Shown here: one piece after another, positions 11,590 through 22,394 of the stretch
Position numbering within the stretch: position 1 is the first letter of the stretch
How the letters are laid out: every line of letters starts with the position of its first letter
Assembly: GCA_030272585.1 (NCBI GenBank)
Contig: BSYQ01000004.1
Location: 3,596,001 to 3,660,000 of the forward strand
From: Bryopsis sp. KO-2023
Lineage: Eukaryota > Chlorophyta > Ulvophyceae > Bryopsidales > Bryopsidaceae
DNA length: 64,000 nt
Reading direction: 5' to 3'
Translations under genes and position numbers: made by a program
The notes under the pieces: model-generated
What the model was told of the DNA's origin: nothing
The model's input: only the letters and a program-made list of their open reading frames with translations
Database searches by the model: none

Positions 11590-12998
11590 TCAGCACCAAA
11601 ATTCATCACCCCAACCCCCCTCATGGAATTGTTCCACACCGATTTCTTGAAACTTGAGCAGCAAGATAACCATGCATGGAGTGTGTCATCATGAGCACCC
11701 ACCTTCCAGAGGGATTTTCCTCATGTCAAAGAATTGGCTGGCTTGCTGAATGAATTCAGCCGACACACTCCTCGACCTGATTTCTACAGCAATGAGTGCC
11801 ACTCCGGAGGGCGCCATTGCCTGAACAATCGTCCCCACAAATGGCTCAACAAGCTCCATGGAAAACACACAATCAGCTGGCCATATTCACACACACACAA
11901 AAGCATGTGTCAGTTCTTTTTCGACATTCATCTTGGTGGGTTGATCCAGCCCATCGAGTATGGACTAAAAGCATGCACAACAAAAACTCGCACCAGCTAA
12001 TATGAGGTCAAAGGGGGGCTCCGTGGCTTGCACGTGGGAATCGTTACCCCATTTTAATTCTTTTACTTGGATTTCATCCTTTTTCCCCAAGTTTCTGGCA
12101 ACAGATGCTCTCAACGCAGGCAGAACCTCCTGAGTAAATAAAAAAGAAGCGATTCAACAGTTCCCCCCGTTGCTTTTCCATCACCAAAACCACTATTTCT
12201 GTTTTCTTTTTTTCTATTTCTTATTTTTCTATTTGTATTTTTATTAATTTCTTTGGCAAGGGAGTCCAATCAATGATGTGCATGGATCATGCATTGAATG
12301 AAGTACAATGATTTGTACCTGCACATCTGTGAGAACAACATCGCAGTTACACAAGGCGCAGGCAATTCCAGCAAGACCCGTTCCAGCTCCCAGCTCAATC
12401 GCCCTTTTTCCCTTCAAAGCAGTCTATCCCACAAACAAAACACATTTCCAGGGAATCAACTCAAAATAAACGAACCAAGATGATGCTTTCTATACACACA
12501 TCGTTCCCCCCGCTGTGGGTTTGCTGGTGGTGTGGGCTGCTTTTGCTTGCCTCGATGGGGAAAAAGTGCTCCATACATTTGGCCAAAATGATGGCAGAAT
12601 CCCACAAGGCAGTCCCAGTGTAGTCGGTGTGCTCATTCACTGTTAAGGAAATGCCACGCCTGGTCAAGCACACCACCAGTAAACAGAGGACTGGGTCTGC
12701 TTGTTTTCTTGTTTCTTTACAGGAGATGTGCTATTTGTTTTCGCCTGTTTTCGCCCCCAACATGGCTTTATCTCATTGAAATGTGGGGGAGGGGGTAAAG
12801 AACACCCAACATCTTTGAACCTACCTCACACATTCATCTGTGTAGGAAGCAGGTTGCTTGCCGAAACTGATACTGAAAAAATATTGAGAGGAAAAGGGAA
12901 AAATGCAACAAAAAATGAAGACACCCACAGCCCTGTGGTGCCTACCCGTGACACTCCAAGTGGACCGTCTGTCCAGGGGATGCGTTCAAAATCGTCAT
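11590..12998 (-). CDS. METTL21/Methyltransf_16-type protein lysine methyltransferase
   Basis: Six exons on the minus strand (5'->3'): 12998-12946, 12659-12551, 12423-12319, 12129-11994, 11876-11703 and 11645-11590. All phases agree and give 210 aa. The family transfers a methyl group from SAM to lysines of chaperones, elongation factors and similar proteins, usually in the cytosol. Seen: TGTALWDSAIILAKCME (family N-terminal motif), SAM motif I ELGAGTGLAGIACAL, acidic motif II VVLTDVQ, then DLILAADCVF and SMELVEPFVGTI, followed by VALIAVEIRSR. The intron between exons 2 and 3 starts GC (GAG|GCAAGC) and is required by the phase. The last exon is short and less certain. The gene is divergent from the RAB3GAP2-like gene, with under 100 bp between proposed starts. 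The substrate cannot be predicted. Confidence 0.85.
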
Positions 12999-13066
12999 GA
13001 TTGGCAAGACGTCAACTCGCGCCGCATCCAACCAGCGTGGTGAGCGAGAAATCTTAAATCACGCCC

Positions 13067-16000
13067 ATGTCGAATTCAGTGTCCAACACTGATCGCGACG
13101 AAAAGAAGAAAGTAAGGATTGGACGCACGAACCCAGGCAGGAATCGCTCAGATTGTTTGATCGGAGGTCGCCATGCGCATTCCCGTGGGTGAAATCTGTC
13201 AAACTATTGGCCTTCAGGTGGGTATTTGGCACCCCATTACCACTCTTGACGAGGGCGTCACGCGCCGACCTCTTTCAGTTTGTTGCGGCTTTTTTTCATT
13301 CTCTCTGCTTTGATTGGAAAAACAGAGCGAGCCCATGAGTCCCACACTGGCCAAGATAATGCGCCCTTTTCACAGGGTAAGCCCCATACCCATAGGGAGG
13401 AAGAGCTCCAACCCCCCTAGCACAACAGCTTGCAGAAAGCAAAAGGGAAAAAAAGAAGGAAAAGAAAAACCTGCATTAGAGCGAGAAAAAAGGAAGAATA
13501 AAATCTATTGGTGTGTTTTTTTAATTCAAACTATCCATAATTTGTGTGCGTGTGTGTGTGTTTTCTGCGAAACAGGATGATTCTAAAGGCATCTGGTGCC
13601 TCCATCCTGAAAGGTGAGTGTCGAGTTCTGTCTTTCATGTCGGGATTTCCTGAAAGGTGACCTCTCGACAAAAAACTGTGAATTGTATGCAATAAAAGCA
13701 ATCTTTTCACCTTTTCTTTTCTTTTGTCCAAATAACATGTCGCTTCTGATCCCCCAGAAGTGTTAGATTCCATCGATTCATTCAAATTTGGAAAGCGACA
13801 TGGAGTTCAAATCCCAACAGAAGCAGCTTGATTCCAGTGCTACATTTGATCGGTGCGGGGGTGGGGGGGGGGAGAATTCATTTTTTTTCTTAAATCATGC
13901 GTTTATAGTTTTGTTGTTTTTATGAAGGGCACTGCTAGCTGTGGGTCATGGTCAATATCTTTCCCTTATCCATCTGCCATCGTGCATTTCGAGCTCCGCA
14001 AAGAAACGCAAGCACCTTGCTGCTGTGGTTTGCGAAGCCCCTTCGAGGATCACTGCGGTTTGCTGGCTGTGCCATGTCAGTCAGCGAAACGGAAGAAACA
14101 GTGGAGCTAAGGGGGCTCCTTCAGCCTTGCAGCCACTGGCTTCCCATGTGATGGTGGGCACCGAAAAAGGGGATTTTTTGGTTTTCGACATGTTGGGGGT
14201 GGTGGTGGTGCGACAGAAACTCCATGCCAGCGGCATCCTGACGATCAGGCCCCGGGTGGCTTCGATGGGTGAGTCAGAATTGATTCAAAAACTTTTAAAG
14301 ACTGACTCAAAGACTGACTCAAAAACTGGTTTTGTTTTCTAAACGATAATCGATTTTTTTCGTGAGGTGAACTGAGTCGAGTTTAAGTGAAGGACACAAT
14401 TTCCTTTCCTCTTTCTGCGATAATTTCACCTAGCAACACCCCTCACGATAACACATTGAGAATTTCCCTCCCCCCCCCCCCCCCTTTTTCACTTTTTTTT
14501 TTTTCCTTTCGAGCAGGACTAGAAAGAGAAGGCACAGAAGAGGTTTCGGTGACATTTCCCGACATGATCGTCTGCATACCCCTCCCTGAATTATTGGCAT
14601 TTATTCGATTTCATGAAGTTGGTGCGGGTCAAGCGGCCGACCCTTCCTTAAAAATAGCTCACGGAAAATACGACGTCTCCAAGAAGTGTGGCCACAGGAC
14701 TGATGGTATCAACTTAGGGAAAAAAAGACCCAGTTTGAAATCCGTATTGGCAGGGAAAGACAGTGGCGAAGAAGTCGTTACTGTGTCAGTGGTGGCAGGT
14801 GAGGAATTATCTGTGCAGGTCAGCACGGATCACGGAGTTTTTCTGATGGAGGTCTGAGCGAGATGTATTGATACAGTCCTTTATTTTATTTAAGAGATCC
14901 TATGATAATATTATTACATAAATTTGACAGGGGATATTCGTCCATATTACCTGCACAGAACCTTTTTTAACAAAGCAAATTATCTCGTAATGTATGAGCC
15001 TACGTAGCACGTGATGTAGGAAAAAAAACATCCAGTCGGCTATTATCAATTAAAAGAAAACCTCTCTCAAAACTCACACAATGAAAACCAAGAAAACGAA
15101 AAACCACTGCTGGGTGTTGTGGGGGGGCTTTTTGTTTCATTCCTCGATTGAATTTGCAAATTACGACGCGAGACATTTCAGCGTTGGTGTATTACAGAGA
15201 AAAATGGAAAAGTTGGTTTTTTGGGGCAGGGTTAAAGAAGTAGTAGTAGCAGGATCACTACGATTTTCCACGGGAGCGGTGCTTATTGTTTTTTTTTGTC
15301 TTTCACAGTCGGAAAGTCACCCTGTATTGGTGGTTTCGATGCCTCGTTGTCGGCTGGGAGTGGGGGGGCGCTTGCTATGTTTGGAAGGCTAGCGTCGTCA
15401 ATGACTTTGGGTGTTTCTGGGATGGCCTGGAGCATGGGGAGGAGAGCATGGAAATCTGGTACAGTAAGGGTCGTTTATCGCTTTCATCGTAGTACATGGG
15501 GTGGTTTCTGAGTGGTTGGGGGTATCATTGCATTCGGCTGAGAAATTGTCGACCTCAGTTTGAATCCTGGGCCAAAATGACGGGGTTGTGTCAATTTTTT
15601 GCTCAGGTGTGACGTCCTTGTTTTCATCTGGTCAAAAGGAGGAGACTCTGGTTGATGCTGTCCCTGCCAAATTGAGATTCTCACTGAGGGATAGCAAAAG
15701 ACAAGTGACTGAGATGATCCCCAGCCCCAGCGGTTGCCTCGGAGTGACGATGGATACCTTTGGCCGAGTGATTCTGTTCGACACTGGAAAAATGCTCGTC
15801 GTTCGCATGTGGAAGGTATATTTGTCCTGATCTTGAGCTCACTCCTTGTACAATTGGGCAGTTGCAGTAGATCTGCTTTCTAGGTGTGTGGTTTTTTTTT
15901 CCAAGAAAAGCTTTTCGGTTTGATTGTTGCCTTGTGCATTTGGGATTTGGAACAGAGGGACCATATGTCACTGAATTCTACCTGCCAGAATCTAGTAGTC

Positions 16001-16439
16001 TGGCTAGTAAATTAATTCTTTTGGAGGATTCTTGCTTGGTTAATCCAAGTTGAATTTCAAACAAGAGCATCTGTTTTGCCCTTCGTCCACCCATCAGCAA
16101 CGAAAGCAGGTCAGTTCTGAGCAATGCTTGCTGTTCCAGGGATATCGTGAGGCTCAGTGCGCATGGATCCGACGAAAGGAAAAGAATCGACCCTCCCTAT
16201 TCTTAGCGATATATGCACCCAGACGAGAAGTTTTGGAAGTGTGGCCTGTCCGCTGTGGACCCAGAAAAGCATCCTTCCAGGTTTCGTCGATTAATGCGCA
16301 GTTGTTGGGCACCATCCCACCCATGGCTTTGGATCAAGGGGTGCACTGGGACGTTGATTGTTGTTTGCTGGAGCTGGATTCAGGGGAAATATGGAGTGTC
16401 AGTGAGCGAATATTTGGGGCCGATGGTGAGGCAGGGTGA
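13067..16439 (+). CDS. RAB3GAP2: Rab3GAP regulatory subunit-like (RAB3GAP2 N-terminal domain)
   Basis: Partner of the catalytic Rab3GAP1 subunit; in animals the complex regulates Rab3/Rab18 at membranes. Well-supported exons: 13928-14268 (ALLAVGHGQYLSLI, SRITAVCWL, VMVGTEKGDFLVFDMLG, ILTIRPR), 14517-14798 (EVSVTFPDMIVCIPLPELL), 15309-15458 (WSMGRRAWKSG), 15607-15815 (IPSPSGCLGVTMDTFGRVIL, then FDTGKMLVVRMWK) and 16140-16439 (GYREAQCAWI, LFLAIYAPRREVLEVWPV, LELDSGEIWS). Phases join exactly. Upstream exons between 13067 and 13852 (for example 13767-13852) and the start codon are tentative. The protein stops after the beta-propeller-like N-terminal domain, as in the short plant homologues and unlike the ~1400-aa animal protein. 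Confidence 0.8.
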
Positions 16440-16931
16440 AAAGTCTTTCGGCCCGGAATGGAGGAATGGGCAATTAGAATTTTTTTGTTTCACTTCTTTT
16501 TGGAAGTTAGAATTCTCAAGATCATCAAGATGTAGAAGGGGGAGGAGGGGCGAAGAGTAAGTCAAATGTCAAGAGCATGACTTTTTTTTTCTAAATTGGA
16601 GAAAGGGCAGGAGTTTTTGTAATCGAAACATGATGTAGACAGTATGTCAGTCATGCAAACCAATATCTAACACATTTCCCCTCCACCAAGAGACTGAGTG
16701 TAATCGCCTCCACCAAAGCAAACAGGGAGGGCATTGCAGCCCATGTCGGGATCGTTTGTTTGCTCCATCCACCTGAAAGCTTCATGAAACTAGGGAAAGG
16801 GCATAAGCTCTCGACGGAAAGCAAAACAAAGGGTCTCTTTCCGATAAGGTGCACTTTCACATGCTCCCGCCATGGTGGCGGCGCCACCCTCTTTAGATCC
16901 CCCTTTCCCCTCCCAACACCTCCACACTAAA

Positions 16932-18904
16932 TCAGCCTTGGGGTATCAGCCCTTTGTCCACAACCCACGCCTGGATCCCCTTAGTCGTCACATTCGTCTG
17001 GTACAAATTCTTTCTGATCGCTTCGAAGACGTCACCCAGAGGAATGGGCACCTCATGCGAACACAACAACGAAAACAGCGACCGACAAGCATTTGTCAGG
17101 CGATCGGCCTCGCTTTGCTTGGCAACGTTGTCTTCGATTCGCAATCCATATTGCTCCGAGGAGCAGATCAACAGCACGCCAGACTTGAGAGCTTTGCAAA
17201 TCTGGTAAACGCAGCCGTTGGCGATGTGGTCAGGGAAGTTCTGCGAGTGGCTTTTCAGGAAATCACCAATCAGTCGCATGGAATCGTCAACATCTGGTAA
17301 GCGAGACTCCTTGGTTGCGCTCAATGCCTGTTCTTTTGGGGGTTCTTTGATCGCCCCGGTCGGCGCCTGGCGCTGGTCGATAATATCCTCTAGAATAGCC
17401 TCGACATTTCCCGTGGCTTCGCACCAATCGCTCTTGAACATCAACATCCTCGTCGCGCAGACGACCGCTGTGAATTGAACATATGGCGGCGATCGTTGGG
17501 ATATGAAGCTGGACACCATGTCCAGCAGGAAATCTTGCCATCCTCCGTCCATGAGCTGCGAAACACGGGGCAAATTCTAGGTGTGTCACAACAGCCACTT
17601 CGGCCAATCACCTGCGACAAAGCTCTAAACTTCTAGGTCGTACTCTTTCGACCTTACCGCGACATTCAGGTAGACTGCGTCCATCAATGCCGATGCAGCA
17701 GCGAAAGCCAAGTGCCGATCATTAGACTGGGCATGTTCTTGCAGAAGGCCCGCGACTTGCGTCAGTCCAGCAGGGCAAGACAGCGCAACGGAGCCCAGCA
17801 GCCTGAAAACAGGGCTTCCAATCGTCGCCTTGTCGTTTTTAGAGCAAATTCTAACAAGAGGCTTGGGCACATCGATTTCTATTGTGACGGTGGCATTTTT
17901 AACCCAGGGGGCCACTCCACAGAATCCTACCTGACGTAGTGGCATCGGGTTCGACTTGTGCCGCCATCCATGCAGCTTTGGTGCAGCGCCGCCACGGCTG
18001 AATCAGTCCCAAGGCTGGCACCGCATGTGGTTGGATATCCAGATGGGGGGTCTAGAGTGTGGCACGAAAACTTTCACAGAAAATACCTCCACATGCTTCA
18101 GATTTCGAAAACTGGCCGTGGTGAAATCAAGCAGCGCGACAAGTACCATTCCGTTTCGAAGATCCTGTCAATGTTGTAGCAGCGGTGGTGGGCATGCTTT
18201 TCGCCGTTGCTCGTATCAATGCTGAGTAGGCGATGCATTCGCGCGTCCTCAAGTTCTGCATCGAATGACATAGTGATAAGAAATCTGTGCGCTCTCCTTC
18301 AACTTTTCCGTTGGGGGCATTCGACAGAGGATGGCGCACCAGGAGGTCTTGCTGTGAAGGGGCCTTCATGCACACGATGTTTGTCGCCGCCATCTGGAGC
18401 TTCTTCACGAAGTACTGAACGTGCCATCTGGAGAGAGGTGCGATGGTGCCGAAGGCCAGAATTACCAAACGCCCCGCGAAACCGTCCTCCACGTCGAGAC
18501 TCATGCTGCACGAAGCCAACAGCACACTCTCTGATTCACTGATGTTTCGGCGTGCGCCGATTTTTCGAAAACGAGGGAGAGCAGGAATTCGGCTCGAACT
18601 CGTTTAGGAGGTGGAGTGAGATGCTATGTCGCCGGCTCAACTGTTGTTACCATCTTTCCGCGATCGACTTGAGAAATATCTTGCGGACTTCTCGCTGAGA
18701 AGTGCGGGCGGCGTTCGGCGGCAGCGCGACGTCCAAAACAGTTTCGATGGATGGAATATCGTCGCAACAGCTGACGCATGCTTTCCAGTTTTCGATGCAC
18801 GTCTTGGCGACATGAGAGGGGGCCGTCTGTGAATTTCGTTTCGCAGTTCTTGTCGCTTGTGCCACCAGGAGCCAATAGTCTGATGACAGGTAGCGTTCGT
18901 CCAT
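16932..18904 (-). CDS. hypothetical alpha-helical (HEAT/ARM-like?) protein, several exons
   Basis: A run of minus-strand open segments with denser, CG-richer codons than the flanks. A first exon starts about 18904 (MDERYLSSDYWLLVAQATRT...) and ends near 18650 at a GTAACA donor. Middle segments lie around 18560-18349 (LVILAFGTIAPLSRWHVQYF) and 18300-18170. Others are 17945-17640 (GSPVFRLLGSVALSC, AFAAASALMDAVYL) and 17573-16932 (DFLLDMVSSFISQRSPPY, VQFTAVVCATRML), ending in a stop at 16932. Repeated amphipathic helices with A/L/V packing suggest a helical-repeat scaffold, but I recognise no family. Exon joins were not fully resolved. Confidence 0.45.
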
Positions 18905-18908
18905 GCAA

Positions 18909-19909
18909 TCTCGAGTTCCGTGCTTCTCTTTAGAATGTGAAAACAGATGTCAGTTGCCAGAAACGACCATCTGGCCTATATTTTCAATGAAAATCACAAG
19001 GAAATCAGAGCTGACAGGAAGAGATGGGAGAAAAGTGGTCTGTTCTTTTTGGTGGTGGGCTGGTGAAGAAGTATTGAACAGGTGCCTTTTGCAGCCGATG
19101 TCCTCTCAGCTCAAAGCATGGCTCTCCTACAAAAAGTTCCCAGCAATGAAACGGAATTCCGTTTTCCACATTCATGATTGTGGAAAAAGTTGCCCAGTGC
19201 CACTCTGGCTGAAGATCAGCCCGCTGCTTTACGTCTTTCAAAGGACGGGGGGCTTCAACACACATTGCCTCGTTGATTTCCAGCTGAGAACCTAAGCAAG
19301 AGTGAAGAATGGGGATGCATCAACATTCAGTGAAAAAGATGCACACAACACCAGCGCATCTATGGATTTGAAGCTGACGATGCATGCCAAGGCCGCGTTC
19401 AGAAATGCAAAACACTGGCACTAGAGCAAGTTTCATGCATTCACACAACCATCCACTCTTACAAACGAAACCACCCAAAAAGAACAAACACAATCATCAC
19501 ATCCCAACAGCCCGCAGAAATATCAAAAAAGAAAAAGAAACCGCTTCCTCTGCTCCACTTCAAACACCACCAAAATATCTACACACACATATGTTTTCAT
19601 CATATAACACCTTCCCCACCACAGCCGACACAAACCTAATTATACTATAATTAGGTTTCTATGATAGAACATACATAACACTGTTGGGTAATTCTAATGC
19701 TTGGATCGTTGCTCAGGCATTCGAGCAACCGTTTGAGAAGAAAAAAACAACCATCGCTACAGTTCAAAAATGTTGCAAGCAATCCATCCTCCCATCGAAT
19801 GCAGGCCCCCCCCCCCTTGAGAAAGGGGCGATGATCATGGCTGCAAACACAGAAAAGAGGAAACCACTAAATCCATCAATGTTGTACATAAGCAATGAGC
19901 GTATATATT
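18909..19909. other. intergenic, no gene seen
   Basis: Short frames only; A/C-rich plus strand near 19440-19620. It forms the 5' flank of the helical-repeat gene (-) and the 3' flank of the ankyrin gene (-). Confidence 0.4.
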
Positions 19910-21698
19910 TTATACAGCAACACAGCGAATTTGCTTGCAACAGCCCCCAACCTTGAGAGCTTCTTTCAGCCTTTCCTTCGCTGCATCATCACAGTTGTCT
20001 ATTTCGCATGGCATATTCACCAACGCCAAGCATTCACAAGTCGCATCCACCGGTTTGTTACCCAGGTTATTCTCTTTATTCACATCAGCACCCCTGTTGA
20101 TCAAAATCTCAATGGCTTCTTCGTGCCCGAAGGCAGCCGCCCAATGGAGTGCCGTTTCACCGGTGGAACTCTGGGAATTCACATCCACCCCTTTGTCCAA
20201 CAGCAGCTTCAGGACTTTTGCAATGCCAGAGAACGAAGCAACCATCAATGGGGTGTCGCCATTGAAGTTTTTCATCTCAACATCCGCCCCTGGGTTGTAC
20301 ACAGATGTTCAGAAAGGGGTGATATGCTCTGCATATGTTTCCATGACAGACAAACTGAGCAGGTCCAAAATTTTCCTCAAGCATGGGGATATAGGTTTCC
20401 AGGATTTGGCAAATATTTTGATTAGTAATCAAGGTGGGGAGGTGAAAGGGTTAGGGCTACAGCATAGGAATGTTGTTTTGTGAAATGAAGGATGACAGGG
20501 AACCTCACGACCTCACCATAATCAATCAAGGTCTTGACGATTTTACTGTAACCTGCTCCAGCCGCAAAATACAGTGCACCCTGGCCGTCTGAATTTTGAG
20601 AATTGACATCAGGTCCTGCCAGCCACCATAACAGCATATTGTTTTCGACGACTGTCATTCCAATTGTTCCATGTTTGAGAAAATTGTTTTCCACCACGAG
20701 CATAGCACCCCAACCCAACCGGGTTTCCCCATGGTGATGTTTAGCACCAAGTAATGCACCCTCCAGAGTATTTACCGGCTCGAAGAATCTCCATGACACT
20801 CTTGAAGTTACCCTTGGAAGCGGCATACATGAGGGCAGTCGTTCCGAAGGAATTCGATGCTCCTGCATTGGCCCCTCTTTGGAGCAACAACTAAAGCCCA
20901 TATGCCGGTATCAGGAAAAAAAACCTAGTCACAACCAACTCCAAAAAGCCGCCCAGATCAAGTCTCACACCTCGTCTAATTTATTTTTTTTCGTCTTTCT
21001 TTCTCTCTCTTTTCTTTTTTCATGGTTGCATTTGGGTTTACGTATCTGAGGTTTATGGCATTTCTGGTGCTGTCTGGGTTGGCTCTTTTGAACCATCAGT
21101 GAAATATATGGATATTTGATTTATCAAAAAAATTGAATCAACCCCTAGGAACCTACCTTCACTTTTTCGGCATCGTTTTCCTCAGCAGCATCCAGAAGAT
21201 CAAAATTGAGAAGTACACATTCCTTGGCCGTGGTGCACTTCTCAACTGTATCCTACAGAAAACAACATTCACAGCGATTTATTCCTTTTTTTTTTTTTTA
21301 GGTTGAAGGAACACATCCCTTGAACTCATGGAGTTCGAATCCTGAAGCAGATTCCATTAACAAACATGCCAGACCACTCTCGTATACCTGCAACGTGCTC
21401 CTGGAATGGAGGAATGCCCGCGGAGCACCTGTCGAACGCAACCAGCCAAAAACGCTTGCATTTCACTGGTGCTTCTTTTTTTGTTAAACAAATCGACCCC
21501 GCGGCACGATCATTGTTCTTGTCGGGGGATGAATGTGTGTGTGCTGGGGGGGTAAACCCCGCCGCCACCCCATTCGTTGTTCATTGGTAAGATTGATCGA
21601 TAGGCTTATACCCTTTCCCCACCCTGCGGAGTCGCGGCAAGAATCGTCGTGTGAAGTGCCAATGCGAGACACAGCCACAAGCACGCTGCTGAAGACAT
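19910..21698 (-). CDS. ankyrin-repeat protein with N-terminal signal peptide
   Basis: The first exon (21698-21623) begins with a strong signal-peptide-like sequence, MSSAACLWLCLALALHTT. A downstream exon at 21252-21157 carries LLDAAEENDAEKVK, the start of the repeat domain, and continues at about 20895-20775 with ANAGASNSFGTTALMYAAS, then SKGNFKSVMEILRAG. Next come DVNSQNSDGQGALYFAAGAG (about 20600-20520) and two or three repeats in 20302-19990 (NFNGDTPLMVASFSG, TGETALHWAAAFGHEEAIEI, NKENNLGNKPVDATC). The protein ends with a Cys-containing tail (LKVGGCCKQIRCVAV) at 19910. Exons between 21623 and 21252, and the junctions around 20300-20500, were not fully resolved. Ankyrin repeats bind proteins; having them behind a secretory signal is unusual. 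Confidence 0.7.
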
Positions 21699-22394
21699 GA
21701 TCGAGAGTTAGTTTATCGTCACCAAACGTTGCGAGTCGATGGCCTCAAGGCTTTAAAGCGCAACGTGCCTGGAGTCTTCACCTCACACACCTTTTGAAGT
21801 GATCCCTCGCAAAACCTGGAAAAAACGGTCGACGGTGTGCGTTACTGAAAATCCAACGATAACGGAAGTGACAGGCTTCGTCGGCGGAGCTGATGGCTGT
21901 TTGATTTGCTTGCTTTGTTCCGATGGGGGGTGGCACCTTAATCTTATGTTTATTTTTTCGGGGGAAGGTTTGCAGAGTTTCTCGGCTCTCAGGAAGTTAA
22001 GAAGCAATGGTGATTCTGGTAGGAGAGTTACTCCGGATCAAGGGTTGGTCTTCTGAGGTGTTCACAGGGAATTGGTCAATATCAGCCTGCTGGCAATGTC
22101 GAAATGCCCTAGAACCTCACAATCCATTCGTTCTTTTTGCCTTTGGCATGTGAAGAGGGATGGGCTGGTGATTCTTCGTTTGGGATGTGCACAAGGAGAA
22201 TGTATTGCTGGTGAGTCAATCTAGATCAAGTTCCTCTTGACTGGGAACCTGGGTGACACCAGCCCCGAAAGAGCTTGGCACCTATCGTACATCAAGTCGA
22301 TTTTGGACATCACATCGGCGTGACGAAAAAAAAAAGGCATGGCTTGGTGCATTCTGCAACTGTAACTTGGATAGGGGAACAGAAAAGTTACACC
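21699..22394. other. divergent promoter region, ankyrin gene / eIF2D
   Basis: About 700 bp between two start codons on opposite strands. No coding feature recognised. It contains mixed AT-rich stretches (21930-21960) and would hold both promoters. Confidence 0.35.

Noticed and set aside
21326..21345. GTTCGAATCC considered as a tRNA T-arm
   Set aside because: Flanking bases do not form the stem and no acceptor or anticodon arm is present.
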